The notes under the pieces were generated by a model. The model saw only the letters and a list, made by a program, of their open reading frames with translations. It did not search any database and was not told where the DNA came from. Positions 16,886-32,047 of a DNA stretch of 64,000 bases are shown here, piece after piece. This stretch comes from Actinophytocola xinjiangensis (lineage in GTDB: Bacteria > Actinomycetota > Actinomycetes > Mycobacteriales > Pseudonocardiaceae): assembly GCF_001921215.1 (NCBI RefSeq), contig NZ_MSIF01000028.1:47302-111301 (forward strand), in the 5' to 3' direction. A program made the position numbers and the translations under genes. The stretch's first letter is position 1, and the number at the start of each line of letters is the position of its first letter.

Positions 16886-18007
16886 TCAGCAGTTTCCGGC
16901 GGCCGGGCGGCCGGCGAGCCGGTCGGCGACCCAGCCGGTCACCGCCGGGCTCATCAGCGCGGCCGTGGTGAAGTGCGCGCCGGTGTCGGTACGCCAGAAC
17001 GTCACGTCGGCGCCGCCGGCACACCAGTCCGAGCGCAGCCCGACGCTCACGCCCACCGGCAGGATCTCGTCGCCGTTGGAGTGGTAGAGCAGCACCGGCG
17101 CCCTCGGGATCGCGCCGCCGAGGTTCTGCTCGTCGACCCTGGCGCTCCACTCGGGGCGGGCCAGCACGTCCTCGGTGGTGTAGTCGGCCATGGAGTGGCC
17201 GGCGTACTTCGCCAGCTCGTCGGTGCAGTCGTCGCGGATGTCGGCGAACGCGGCGCGGCCGGCGTCGTTGAGGTAGGGGGCCAGGTCCAGCTCCGGGTAG
17301 GTGACGTCCATGCCGAAGCCGGCGGCCATGACCAGCCCGACGTTCTCGCCGCCGTCGTTGTGCTCGGCGACGGTCTTGAGGTTGGCCGGCGGGGCGCCGA
17401 CGGCGTAGGCGGCGATGGTCAGTTCGGGGGCGTAGGTGGGGGCGAGTTGGGCGGCCCAGCCGGCGGCGTGCCCGCCCTGGGAGTACCCGACGATCGCCAC
17501 GTCGGTCGACGGGGACAGGCCGGTGCCGGGCAGGCGCAGGGCGGCGCGGACGGCGTCGAGGGTGGCGTTGCCCTCGGCGCGCCCGGCGATGTAGGTGTGC
17601 TCGCCGGGGGTGCCGATGCCCTCGTAGTCGGTGACCACGACGGCGTAGCCCCGGGTGGCGTACTGGTGGATCAGCAGGCCCTCGGTCTCGTCACCGGCCT
17701 CCAGGTGGCGGGAGGGCGCGCACTGGTCGCCCAGGCCGTGGGTGCCGGGGGCGTAGCCGATGACCGGGGTGTCGGCGTCGGCGCCGTAGGGCACGACGAC
17801 GGTGCCGCTGACGGTGATCGGCGTGCCGGTGGCGGAGGTGGAGGCGTAGGTGATCAGCCAGGTGCGGGCGTAGAAGAAGCCCGGCGCGTTGACCGAGCGG
17901 GAGGTGACCACGTCCCCGGGCGCCGCGGTGGCGACCGGGTCGGCGGCGGCGGCAGGGGCGGCAACGGTCAGTGAGGCGAACAGGATACCGACGAGTAGTC
18001 GACGCAT
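16886..18007 (-). CDS. Secreted lipase (LIP family alpha/beta hydrolase)
   Basis: 373 residues with a Sec signal peptide (MRRLLVGILFASLTVAAPAAAA). The fold is alpha/beta hydrolase with the nucleophile elbow GYSQGG, and the arrangement GTHGLGDQCAPS, YAVVVTDYEGIGTPGEHTY and GDEILPV matches the secretory lipase family. A late His is in TGAHFTTAALMS. It probably cleaves acylglycerols or other lipid esters outside the cell. Four Cys suggest disulfides. It converges with the phospholipase gene; together they form a small lipid-scavenging pair, although each has its own promoter region. Confidence 0.87.
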   Translation of the reverse strand: MRRLLVGILFASLTVAAPAAAADPVATAAPGDVVTSRSVNAPGFFYARTWLITYASTSATGTPITVSGTVVVPYGADADTPVIGYAPGTHGLGDQCAPSRHLEAGDETEGLLIHQYATRGYAVVVTDYEGIGTPGEHTYIAGRAEGNATLDAVRAALRLPGTGLSPSTDVAIVGYSQGGHAAGWAAQLAPTYAPELTIAAYAVGAPPANLKTVAEHNDGGENVGLVMAAGFGMDVTYPELDLAPYLNDAGRAAFADIRDDCTDELAKYAGHSMADYTTEDVLARPEWSARVDEQNLGGAIPRAPVLLYHSNGDEILPVGVSVGLRSDWCAGGADVTFWRTDTGAHFTTAALMSPAVTGWVADRLAGRPAAGNC

Positions 18008-18061
18008 TACCCCAACGTAATCAGTCGATCACATCTGGTGAATAGTCTTATCGGACGGTGC

Positions 18062-20758
18062 TCAGTCGTCCTCGCCCGAACCCGCTCCCCCGCCGCCCCG
18101 GATCAGGTACAACACGCCGTCCAGCTCGTCGGGCTTGACCAGCACGTCGCGGGCCTTGGAACCCTCCGACGGGCCGACCACACCCCGACTCTCCAGCAGG
18201 TCCATCAGCCGGCCCGCCTTCGCGAACCCGACCCGCAGCTTGCGCTGGAGCATCGACGTCGACCCGAACTGCGAGGTCACGATCAGCTCGGCGGCCTGCA
18301 GCAACACGTCGAGGTCGTCGCCGATCTCCTCGTCGATCTCCTTCTTCTCGCCGGCCTTGGCCGAGGTCACGCCCTCGGTGTACTCCGGCTGCGCCTGGTC
18401 CTTGACCGCCGTGACGATCGCGTTGATCTCCTCGTCGGTGATGAACGCGCCCTGGATCCGCCGGGGCTTGGACGCGCCCATCGGCAGGTACAGGCCGTCG
18501 CCCATGCCGATCAGCTTCTCCGCGCCCGGCTGGTCCAGGATGACCCGCGAGTCGGTCAGCGACGAGGTGGCGAACGCCAGCCGCGACGGCACGTTGGTCT
18601 TGATCAGACCGGTGACCACGTCGACCGACGGGCGCTGGGTGGCCAGCACCAGGTGGATGCCGGCCGCGCGGGCCTTCTGGGTGATCCGCACGATCGCGTC
18701 CTCGACGTCGCGCGGCGCGGTCATCATCAGGTCGGCCAGCTCGTCGACGATCGCCAGGATGTAGGGGTAGGGCCGGTACTCGCGCTCCGAGCCGGGCGGC
18801 GCGGTGATCTCGCCGGAGCGGACCTTCTTGTTGAAGTCGTCGATGTGGCGCACCCGGTTGGCCTGCATGTCCTGGTAGCGCTGCTCCATCTCCTCGACGA
18901 GCCAGGTCAGCGCGGCGGCGGCCTTCTTGGGCTGGGTGATGATCGGCGTGATCAGGTGCGGAATGCCCTCGTAGGGGGTCAGCTCCACCATCTTCGGGTC
19001 GATCAGCACCATCCGGACCTCGTCCGGGGTGGCCCGCGCGAGCAGCGAGACCAGCATCGAGTTGACGAAGCTGGACTTGCCGGAACCGGTGGAGCCCGCG
19101 CACAGCAGGTGCGGCATCTTCGCCAGGTTCGCGGTGACCATGTGGCCCTCGATGTCCTTGCCGAGGCCGATCACCATCGGATGGGTGTCCTTGACGGCGG
19201 TGGCCGAGCGCAGCACGTCGCCCAGGCGCACCATCTCCCGGTCGGAGTTGGGCACCTCGATGCCCACCGCCGACTTGCCGGGGATGGGCGCCAGCAGGCG
19301 GACGTTGTCGGTGGCCACCGCGTAGGCGATGTTCTTGGTCAGCGCGGTGATCTTCTCGACCTTCACGCCGGGGCCGAGCTCCACCTCGTAGCGGGTGACC
19401 GTCGGCCCCCGGGTGAACCCGGTGACCTGCGCGTCGACCGAGAACTGGTCCAGCACGCCGGTGATCGCCTCGATCATCGCGTCGTTGGCGCGGCTGCGGG
19501 CCTTGGGCGGCTCGCCGCCGGCGAGCAGGTTCGGGTCGGGCAGCGTGTAGTCGCCGTCGACGACGCGGGTCAGCGCGAGCTGACCGGTCTGCTCCTTGGC
19601 CTGCGGGGTCTCCTTGACCTGCTCGGGCCGCACGCTGGGCTGCTTCTTGCGGCGCGCGGGCGGCTCCGGCCCCGGCTCCAGCGGCAGCTGCGGGTCCTCG
19701 GCGGCCGGCTCCTCGCCCGGCTCGACCATGGAGGCCTGCCGGCGGCGGGTCGAGCGACGCGGCTTGGGTTCGACGACCGGCGGCTCCTGCTCGTCCTCCT
19801 CGGTGCCGGGCAGCTCGATGCCCTCGTCGTCGTAGAAGTCGTCGTAGTAGTCGTCGTCGGGGTCGCGGCCCAGCTCACGCAGACGGTCGGGGATGTCGCG
19901 GAAGCGGGTGCCGGTGAACACCAGCACACCGAAGCCCAGCACCAGCACCAGCAGCGGGATGGCGACCCAGGTGGTCACGCCCTTGGCGAGCATCCCGCCG
20001 GCGGCGTAGCCCAGGGCGCCCCCGGCGTACATCCGGCCGTCGTTGTCCTCCGGCAGGTCGCTGAACACGTGCAGGATGCCCAGGAAGGCCAGGCTGAACA
20101 GCAGCGTGCCGACGACCAGCCTCGGGCGCTTGTCCGGCTGCGGGTCCGAGCGCATCAGCGCGACGCCGATCACCAGCAGGACCATCGGCAGCGCCATGGC
20201 GGCCGCGCCGGCCGTGGACCGCGCGCCGATCTCCAGCCCGCGCCCGATCGGACCGGCGGCCTTCCACCAGATGCCGGCGCCGGCGATCACGCCGACGGCG
20301 ATCAGCGCGAAGGCGATCCCGTCACGGCGGTGCGCCGGGTCGAGCTCCTTGGTGCGGCCGACCGTCCGGGCCAGCCCGCCGACGCCCTTGGCCAGCAGGT
20401 TCCAGCCGCCGCGCAGGCCACGGACCAGTGCGCCGCCGGCACTGCCGCGCCGGGCGGCCGGCTTGGCCGGGGGGCGGCGGGTGCCCGACGAGCCCCGCGC
20501 CCGCGACGAGGACGACCGGGCCCTGGACGACGAGGAGGACGGCCGGCCGGTCGACCGGGGCTTCGACGAGGAGGACTTCGCCCTGGTCGAGGCGGAGCCG
20601 GCCGTGGACCTGGCCGGCGACTTGGCCGTGGACTTGGTCGTGGACTTCGCCGACGAGGACTTGGCGGTCGTGGACCTGGCGGAACTCGCTCGGGAACCGC
20701 CGCCACGGCCGCCGCTGGCGCCCTTGGAGGACTTCGAGGCTGCTGTCCGGTTCGCCAT
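18062..20758 (-). CDS. ftsK: FtsK/SpoIIIE DNA translocase
   Basis: About 898 residues. The N-terminal 110 residues are a low-complexity Ser/Ala/Lys/Arg linker, followed by four transmembrane helices (about 145-295), a Pro/Glu/Asp-rich linker, and the motor domain with Walker [10 protein letters not shown], Walker [13 protein letters not shown] and [12 protein letters not shown]. The C-terminal winged-helix gamma domain ([24 protein letters not shown]) reads KOPS-like polar sequences. The protein moves chromosomal DNA through the closing septum. ATG 20758 with GGGG just upstream is preferred over an in-frame GTG at 20767. Confidence 0.95.
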   Translation of the reverse strand: MANRTAASKSSKGASGGRGGGSRASSARSTTAKSSSAKSTTKSTAKSPARSTAGSASTRAKSSSSKPRSTGRPSSSSSRARSSSSRARGSSGTRRPPAKPAARRGSAGGALVRGLRGGWNLLAKGVGGLARTVGRTKELDPAHRRDGIAFALIAVGVIAGAGIWWKAAGPIGRGLEIGARSTAGAAAMALPMVLLVIGVALMRSDPQPDKRPRLVVGTLLFSLAFLGILHVFSDLPEDNDGRMYAGGALGYAAGGMLAKGVTTWVAIPLLVLVLGFGVLVFTGTRFRDIPDRLRELGRDPDDDYYDDFYDDEGIELPGTEEDEQEPPVVEPKPRRSTRRRQASMVEPGEEPAAEDPQLPLEPGPEPPARRKKQPSVRPEQVKETPQAKEQTGQLALTRVVDGDYTLPDPNLLAGGEPPKARSRANDAMIEAITGVLDQFSVDAQVTGFTRGPTVTRYEVELGPGVKVEKITALTKNIAYAVATDNVRLLAPIPGKSAVGIEVPNSDREMVRLGDVLRSATAVKDTHPMVIGLGKDIEGHMVTANLAKMPHLLCAGSTGSGKSSFVNSMLVSLLARATPDEVRMVLIDPKMVELTPYEGIPHLITPIITQPKKAAAALTWLVEEMEQRYQDMQANRVRHIDDFNKKVRSGEITAPPGSEREYRPYPYILAIVDELADLMMTAPRDVEDAIVRITQKARAAGIHLVLATQRPSVDVVTGLIKTNVPSRLAFATSSLTDSRVILDQPGAEKLIGMGDGLYLPMGASKPRRIQGAFITDEEINAIVTAVKDQAQPEYTEGVTSAKAGEKKEIDEEIGDDLDVLLQAAELIVTSQFGSTSMLQRKLRVGFAKAGRLMDLLESRGVVGPSEGSKARDVLVKPDELDGVLYLIRGGGGAGSGEDD

Positions 20759-20861
20759 AATCCCCACGGTAGTCGCCTGTCACCACACACGTCACTCCTG
20801 CCACACGGGCAACGGAGGGTCTGCCCTTCACTGCCCGAAGGGTTCGTGCGATGCTCCGGCC

Positions 20862-21695
20862 ATGGTCGCGCTGTTCCGCCGCTTAACCGAGCCGACACGC
20901 CGAGAGGAGGGCCCCACCCGCGTCTCACCGCTGTGGATCGCGATGACGCACGCGAACCGTGCTCTCGTCCGGCTCGTCGGCAGGCTGGAGATCACCGGCA
21001 CGATCCCCCCCGAGTTCGCCACCCGGCCGGGGCTGATCGCGGCCAACCACATCGGCATGTTCGACCCGTTCGTCCTCGCCGCCGCACTGCGCGAATCCGG
21101 GGTCAACCCGAGGTTCCTGCTGACCGGGGGCCTGCTGGACGCCCCGGTGGTCGGCTGGGTACTGCGCAAGGGTGGCGCGATCCGCGTCGACCGGGGCAAG
21201 AGCAACGTCATCGAGGCGTTCGCCAGGACCACCGACGCGCTCGGTTCGGCGACCGGACCGATGCTGGTCTACCCCGAGGGCCGGATCAGCCGCGAACCCG
21301 GCCTGTGGCCCGAGCGCGGCAAGACCGGCGTGGCCAGGATGTCGCTCGCGGCGAAGGTCCCGGTCATGGTCATCAGCCAGTGGGGCGCCCACGAGGCGAT
21401 GTACTGGGGCACCGAGCACGGCGTCTCCGGCTGGCGCGACCTCGTCCCGCTGGCGATGTCGTGGCTGCGGGCCATCCGGAACCGGCCGGTGTTCCGGGTG
21501 CACTTCGGGCCGCTGGTCGACCTGTCGGACCTGACGCTGAACACGCCCGGCGACGCCGTCAGGGCGCACGCGCGGATCATGCACGCCATCACCGAGAACC
21601 TGGTGCCGCTGCGCGCCGACGAGCCAGACCGGCCCCGGTTCCAGGACCCGACCCGCCCGCAGGACGGCAAGAGTCCCTGGCGACCGTCACCGTGA
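20862..21695 (+). CDS. 1-acyl-sn-glycerol-3-phosphate acyltransferase (PlsC-like)
   Basis: 277 residues. The acyltransferase HX4D motif is NHIGMFD, and the substrate-binding VYPEGRIS and later GAHEAM segments fit the PlsC/LPLAT superfamily. The gene starts at ATG 20862 close to ftsK but on the opposite strand. It should transfer a fatty acyl group from acyl-ACP or acyl-CoA to a lysophospholipid or related acceptor at the membrane. The stop codon overlaps the GTG of the next gene (GTGA), so the two are translationally coupled. Confidence 0.85.
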   Translation: MVALFRRLTEPTRREEGPTRVSPLWIAMTHANRALVRLVGRLEITGTIPPEFATRPGLIAANHIGMFDPFVLAAALRESGVNPRFLLTGGLLDAPVVGWVLRKGGAIRVDRGKSNVIEAFARTTDALGSATGPMLVYPEGRISREPGLWPERGKTGVARMSLAAKVPVMVISQWGAHEAMYWGTEHGVSGWRDLVPLAMSWLRAIRNRPVFRVHFGPLVDLSDLTLNTPGDAVRAHARIMHAITENLVPLRADEPDRPRFQDPTRPQDGKSPWRPSP

Positions 21696-22671
21696 CGGCC
21701 ACCAGACCCGAGCCGACCGGCACCCTGCCGCCCGTCGCCGCACCCACGTCCGCCCGGCGCCGGGGCACGATGCTCATCCTGGTCGCCTCGTTCTGGTTCG
21801 GCACCTCCGGTGTGCTGGCCAAACCGGCGATGGACGCCGGGCTGAGCCCCCAGCAGGTCGCGATGGTGCGGATCACGCTGGCCGCGGTCGTCCTGCTGGT
21901 GTCGGTGGGGCTGGCGCGGCCGGCGCTGCTGCGGATCCGGCGCTCGGACGTGCGGGTGCTGATCGGCTACGGCCTGGTCGGCGTCGCCGGGGTGCAGCTG
22001 CTGTACTTCGCCGCGGTGTCGCGGATCCCGATCGGGATCGCGATGCTGCTGGAGTTCACCTCGCCGGTGCTGGTGGCCCTGTGGGTGCGGTTCGTGCGCC
22101 GCACGATCCTGCCGGCGCGGATGTGGGTCGGCACGGTGCTCGCGCTGACCGGGCTCGCGATGGTCGCCCAGGTCTGGGACGGCCTGCGGCTGGACACGGT
22201 CGGGGTGCTCGCCGGGGTCGGGGCCGCGCTCTGCTCGGCCGGCTACTTCCTGCTCGGCGAACACGGCACGACCACGATCTCACCGGTCGGCCTGGTCACC
22301 TGGGGCATGGTCGTCGGGTCGGTCGCCATCGCGGTGATCGCGCCGCCCTGGACGCTGCCGGTCGACCGGCTGGTCGCCGACGCCGACCTCGGCGGGCTGG
22401 ACGTGCCGGTGTGGGTGCTGCTGGTGGCCTGCGCGGTGATGAGCACGGCCGTGGCCTACCTGCTGTCGATCACCGCGCTGCGGCACATGCCGGCCAACGT
22501 GGTCAGCGTGCTCGCGCTGAGCGAACCGGTCGTGGCGACCTCGCTGGCGTGGCTGCTGCTGGGCCAGACGCTGACCGCCGTGCAGGTCGCCGGGGCGGCC
22601 GTGCTGCTCGGCGGGGCGACGCTGGTCCAGCTGGCCGAGGCCCGCCGGGAGGCGTCGCCGGTGGACGCCGG

Positions 22672-22675
<4 letters not shown>
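21692..22675 (+). CDS. EamA/DMT family transporter
   Basis: 327 residues with ten predicted transmembrane helices in two EamA repeats (roughly 25-155 and 170-310). RRGTMLILVASFWFGTSGVLAKPAMDAG opens the first repeat and MSTAVAYLLSITALRHMPANVVSVLALSEPVVA is the conserved end of the second. It probably exports a small metabolite such as an amino acid. GTG 21692 overlaps the upstream stop. Convergent with rnj: it ends at 22675 against rnj at 22672, a 4-nt overlap. Confidence 0.85.
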
Positions 22676-26940
<4,265 letters not shown>

Positions 26941-27019
26941 CTCGGCCTCCTCCGCGACGCGTCCCCCTCTTCCGACCGGGCGCAAGGATGTCAGGTTCCC
27001 GCCAGTCGCCGACCGGCGG

Positions 27020-27646
27020 TCAGAGGCTGCGCCGCAGACCTCGCACGACGTCGAGCGCGGCCTGCTCGCCCTCGAACTCCAGCCGCACCTCGTCGCGGCC
27101 GAACGCCCACAGCAGCAGCTCCCCCGGCTCGCCGGTGACGATCACCGTGTTCGGCCCGCGCCGGGCGACGGTCTCGGTGCCGTCGGGGCGGCGCAGGACC
27201 AACCCGACCGGGCTCTTGCGCAGCGTCATCTTCCCCGCGCGGGACACCCCGGCCCAGGCGGCGGCGTCGCGGGCGCGGTCGGCGGCACGCGGCTGCCAGC
27301 CGTCCTGGGCCCGGCGGACGTCTTCGTGGTGGACGTAGAGCTCCACCGAGTTGACCATCGTGTCGACCAGCGGGATCCGGGTGGGCGAGAGCCGGGGCGG
27401 TCCGGTGCGGACCAGGTCGACCAGCTCGCTCCACGGGCGGCGGGCCAGGCCGTCCTGGACGCGCTTGGTGCGCCCGGCCAGCGCGCGGAACAGGATGCCG
27501 GGCGCGGCGTCCGGGCGGCGTTCGCGCAGCACGAGGTGGGCGGCGAGGTCGCGGGTGCGCCAGCCGGTGCACAGGGTGGGCGCGTCGGGCCCGAGCGAGG
27601 TGAACAGGTCGCAGAGCGCCGCACGCTCATCGGAGGAGACCGCCAT
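27020..27646 (-). CDS. TIGR03085 family metal-binding protein (DinB/MPI-like fold)
   Basis: 208 residues. The N-terminus SSDERAALCDLFTSLGPDAPTLCTGWRTRDLAAHLVLRERRPD is the signature of TIGR03085, an actinobacterial branch of the mycothiol-dependent maleylpyruvate isomerase-like, DinB-fold proteins. His in AAHLVLRE and YVHHEDVRRAQ are the likely metal ligands. The function of the family is not known; a mycothiol-linked role is inferred. It sits between the two paralogous kinases on the same strand, 22 nt before the stop of copy 2, so it may be transcribed with it. Confidence 0.85.
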   Translation of the reverse strand: MAVSSDERAALCDLFTSLGPDAPTLCTGWRTRDLAAHLVLRERRPDAAPGILFRALAGRTKRVQDGLARRPWSELVDLVRTGPPRLSPTRIPLVDTMVNSVELYVHHEDVRRAQDGWQPRAADRARDAAAWAGVSRAGKMTLRKSPVGLVLRRPDGTETVARRGPNTVIVTGEPGELLLWAFGRDEVRLEFEGEQAALDVVRGLRRSL

Positions 27647-27667
27647 GGGCGCTCACCCTATCGGCGC

Positions 27668-29152
<1,485 letters not shown>

Positions 29153-29185
29153 CCGCAGGATGCTACTGCGCGCGACACTGGCCCC

Positions 29186-30211
29186 ATGGCGGCTTGGGTA
29201 CTGCACGTCGATCTGGACCAGTTCATCGCGGCGGTCGAGGTCCTGCGGCGCCCCGAGCTGGCCGGACGCCCGGTGGTCGTCGGCGGCAGCGGCGACCCCA
29301 CCCGGCGCGCGGTCGTGGCCACCGCCTCCTACGAGGCCCGCGAGTTCGGCGTCCACTCGGGCCTGCCGCTGCGCCTGGCCGCCCGCCGGTGCCCGGACGC
29401 GGTGTTCCTGCCGGCCGACGCGCCGGCCTACGACGCGGCCTCCGCCGAGGTGATGGCCGCGCTGCGGGAGTTCGACGTGGTGGTCGAGGTCCTCGGCTGG
29501 GACGAGGCGTTCCTGGGCGCCACCACCGACGACCCGGAGGCGTTGGCCGCCGACCTGGCGCGCGCGGTGCTGGACCGCACCCGGCTGCACCTGTCGGTGG
29601 GCATCGGCGACAACAAGCTGCGCGCCAAGCTCGCCACCGGCTTCGCCAAGCCCGCCGGCGTCTACCGGCTGACCAGGGACAACTGGTTCGAGGTGATGGG
29701 CGGGCGGCCGACCGAGGCGCTGTGGGGCATCGGCCGCCGGACCGCCGCCAAGCTCGCCGACCTCGGCCTGCACACCGTGCGCGAGCTCGCCGCCGCCGAC
29801 GAGCGGGTGCTGGCGCGGCGGTTCGGCCCGACGATGGGCCCGTGGTACCGCACGCTGGGGCTGGGTGCCGGCGGCACCGAGGTCACCGCGAGCCCGTACG
29901 TCGCCCGCTCCCGCAGCCGCGAGACGACCTTCCAGGAGGACCTGACCGAGCCGGCGGAGATCGGCGCGGCGGTCGCGACGCTGGCCAGGCGGGTGGCGCG
30001 GGACGTCGCGGCCGAGGGCCGGCCGGCGGCGCGGGTCGCGGTGAAGGTGCGGTTCGCGCCGTTCTTCACCCACACCCGCAGCCGGACGCTGCCGGCCCCC
30101 ACCAGCGACCCGGACGAGCTGGAACGGGCGGCCGGCGAGGTGCTGGCGCTGTTCGAGCTGACCAGGCCGGTCCGGCTGCTCGGGGTGCGCGCGGAGTTCC
30201 CCGCACCCTGA
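29186..30211 (+). CDS. DinB2-type Y-family polymerase lacking the aromatic steric gate
   Basis: 341 residues. Catalytic acids are present (D9 in HVDLDQFI; D and E in LGWDEAFLG), with a YEAREFGVHSGLPL fingers motif, LWGIGRRTAAKL thumb and VAVKVRFAPFFTHTRSRTL little finger. The steric-gate position after F13 is Ile14 where Pol IV has Phe or Tyr. Mycobacterial DinB2 has Leu there and uses ribonucleotides well, and it shares the GWDEA form. This protein is therefore predicted to incorporate rNTPs. ATG 29186 begins 33 nt from the divergent kinase start. Confidence 0.88.
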   Translation: MAAWVLHVDLDQFIAAVEVLRRPELAGRPVVVGGSGDPTRRAVVATASYEAREFGVHSGLPLRLAARRCPDAVFLPADAPAYDAASAEVMAALREFDVVVEVLGWDEAFLGATTDDPEALAADLARAVLDRTRLHLSVGIGDNKLRAKLATGFAKPAGVYRLTRDNWFEVMGGRPTEALWGIGRRTAAKLADLGLHTVRELAAADERVLARRFGPTMGPWYRTLGLGAGGTEVTASPYVARSRSRETTFQEDLTEPAEIGAAVATLARRVARDVAAEGRPAARVAVKVRFAPFFTHTRSRTLPAPTSDPDELERAAGEVLALFELTRPVRLLGVRAEFPAP

Positions 30212-30222
30212 GTTCCCCCGGC

Positions 30223-30624
30223 CTAGGGTCCGTGGACCTCGTGGCCGGCGGCCACCAGGGCGGCGACGGCGCGGTCCAGGTCGCCGGCCTTCACCAGCAC
30301 GTGGTCGGTGTCGTAGGTGGACACGGCGAACAGGCTGACGCCGGCCGCGGCCAGCTCACCGGCGAGCGCGGCCATGATCCCGGTCAGGGTGAAGTCCAGC
30401 GGCCCGCGGACCGACAGCAGGCGCCAGCCGGCCTGGCGGACCTCGGTGTCCAGGCCGGCGGCCAGCCGGGTCGGGCAGACGACGGTGACCCCGTCGGCGG
30501 CGCTGACCACCGACACCAGGACCTGGTCACCGGCCGGGAACAGGTCGGCCGGCGGGGTGGCGCCGGCCGGCAGCCGGGCGACGGTGTACTCCCCTGCCGC
30601 CACCACCAGGCCCAGCCGGCGCAT
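30223..30624 (-). CDS. ACT domain-containing protein
   Basis: 133 residues with two ACT-like beta-alpha-beta units. The second ends in DFTLTGIMAALAGELAAAGVSLFAVSTYDTDHVLVKAGDLDRAVAALVAAGHEV, a common ACT form in small CASTOR-like actinobacterial proteins. It probably binds an amino acid and acts as a regulatory module. It starts 4 nt after the thyX stop, so co-transcription with thyX is likely. It converges with the dinB2 gene, whose stop is 11 nt away. The ligand and partner are unknown. Confidence 0.8.
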   Translation of the reverse strand: MRRLGLVVAAGEYTVARLPAGATPPADLFPAGDQVLVSVVSAADGVTVVCPTRLAAGLDTEVRQAGWRLLSVRGPLDFTLTGIMAALAGELAAAGVSLFAVSTYDTDHVLVKAGDLDRAVAALVAAGHEVHGP

Positions 30625-30628
30625 CCGG

Positions 30629-31369
30629 TCAGCCCTCGGTGACGAACGGGCTGGACGCGACCTCGGTGCCGTCGGGCAGCGTGGAGATGACGAAGTCGTC
30701 GAACACGTTGGTCGCGGCCTTCTGCAGCTGGCGCAGGCACTCCACGGCCAGCTCACGGATCTCCACGTCGGCGTGCTCGCTGGCGCGCATGGCCACGAAG
30801 TGCCGCCACGCGCGGTAGTTGCCGGTGACCACGATCCGGGTCTCGGTGGCGTTGGGCAGCACGGCCCGCGCGGCCTGGCGGGCCTGCTTGCGGCGCAGCG
30901 TGGCGTTGGGCACGTCGGCGAAGCGCTCCTCCAGCCCGGCCAGCAGCTCGGTGTAGGCGGCGAGGCTGGCCTCGGTGGCGGCGACGAACTTGGCGTGCAG
31001 CACCGGGTCCCCGGCGATGACCTCCGGCTCGACCATCGAGGCGTTGCGCTCGGGCACGTAGCGCTGGGAGAGCTGGGAGTAGGAGAAGTGCCGGTGGCGG
31101 ATCAGCTCGTGGGTCAGGGAGCGGGAGATGTCGCTGAGGTAGAAGCTGACCGAGCCGTGTTCGAGCACCGACAGGTGGCCGACCTCCAGGATGTGCCGCA
31201 GGTAGCCGGCGTTGGTGGCGGTGACCGGGTTGGGCTTCTTCCACGACTGGTAGCAGGCACGACCAGCGAACTCGGCGAGCGCCTCGCCGCCGTCCGCGTC
31301 GGTCGACCACGGCACGTCGGCCGGCGGGAAGAACTCGGTCTTCGCGATGAGCTGCACCTTGGGCGACAT
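30629..31369 (-). CDS. thyX: FAD-dependent thymidylate synthase
   Basis: 246 residues. The diagnostic ThyX motif [14 protein letters not shown] is complete, preceded by FSYSQ-side FAD contacts and H-x-S in [11 protein letters not shown]. The enzyme methylates dUMP using methylenetetrahydrofolate with reduced FAD. The frame stays open upstream, but [13 protein letters not shown] matches the usual N-terminus. In M. tuberculosis thyX follows dapA directly; here the two kinases, TIGR03085 and dinB2 lie between them. Confidence 0.96.
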   Translation of the reverse strand: MSPKVQLIAKTEFFPPADVPWSTDADGGEALAEFAGRACYQSWKKPNPVTATNAGYLRHILEVGHLSVLEHGSVSFYLSDISRSLTHELIRHRHFSYSQLSQRYVPERNASMVEPEVIAGDPVLHAKFVAATEASLAAYTELLAGLEERFADVPNATLRRKQARQAARAVLPNATETRIVVTGNYRAWRHFVAMRASEHADVEIRELAVECLRQLQKAATNVFDDFVISTLPDGTEVASSPFVTEG

Positions 31370-31432
31370 GCCCCGCAGCCTAAACGGGCAACCCAGCGTC
31401 GGCGGACCCTGACACGCGCGACAGCACAATGG

Positions 31433-31490
31433 TGTCATGAGATGTCATGACTTCCTTGACTGATGTCATCGATGACGTCATGATGGCATC
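31433..31490 (+). promoter_or_regulatory. Leaderless promoter with palindromic operator
   Basis: TTGACT (31456-31461) and CATGAT (31479-31484) are 17 bp apart and the ATG of the next gene is 6 nt after the -10, so the mRNA probably begins at or next to that ATG. Between them lies the palindrome GTCATCGATGAC (31465-31476). TGTCATGA occurs twice just upstream (31433-31440, 31443-31450). There is no ribosome-binding site. The gene product has a ribbon-helix-helix-like region, so autoregulation is plausible. Confidence 0.55.
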
Positions 31491-32042
31491 ATGGATCTCA
31501 CACCGTATGTCGCCGCGTTGCGGGAGGACCTGACCACGGCAGCCTCCGCCGGCGACGAGAACACGCGCCGGGCGGCTGCGGTCCTGGCCGCCGCGCTGGA
31601 GCCCGCGGCCCGCCTGGCCATCATGAACGCGCTGTCCGACCTGGCCGCGGAGGTCACCGCCTCCCTCGACGACCACGTGATCGACGTCCGCCTCGACGGG
31701 CGGGACGTGCAGGTCGTGGTCACCGGCACCCGGTCGGCGCGCGAGACACCACGCGCCGACGAGCAGTCGACGCCACCACCGGGGGGTGACACCGCCGACA
31801 TGACCGGAGACATGAGCCGGATGACGCTGCGGCTGTTCGAGCAGCTCAAGAGCAAGGCCGAGCAGGCAGCCGCGTCCCAGGGCGTCTCGCTGAACACCTT
31901 CGTCCAGCAGGCCGTCCAGGGCGCGCTGCACGGCAAGGGCAAGCACCGGGGACAGGACTGGAGCCAGCGCTGGGGCGGGGAGTGGCCCGGCGAGAACCGC
32001 GGCGACTCGTCGTCGCGGGTGCACGGCTGGTACGAGGGGTGA
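31491..32042 (+). CDS. HicB/RHH-like antitoxin-family protein
   Basis: 183 residues. The N-terminal 70 residues (LTPYVAALREDLTTAASAGDENTRRAAAVLAAALEPAARLAIMNALSDLAAEV) are helical, then a VIDVRLDGRDVQVVVTG strand pair, a Pro/Asp linker, and at about 108-145 MTLRLFEQLKSKAEQAAASQGVSLNTFVQQAV. This last segment has the ribbon-helix-helix form used by Arc/HicB-type antitoxins. No toxin gene is adjacent; the partner gene is a DUF4097 protein 5 nt downstream. It is probably a DNA-binding autoregulator of this two-gene operon. Confidence 0.75.
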   Translation: MDLTPYVAALREDLTTAASAGDENTRRAAAVLAAALEPAARLAIMNALSDLAAEVTASLDDHVIDVRLDGRDVQVVVTGTRSARETPRADEQSTPPPGGDTADMTGDMSRMTLRLFEQLKSKAEQAAASQGVSLNTFVQQAVQGALHGKGKHRGQDWSQRWGGEWPGENRGDSSSRVHGWYEG

Positions 32043-32047
32043 GCTGG

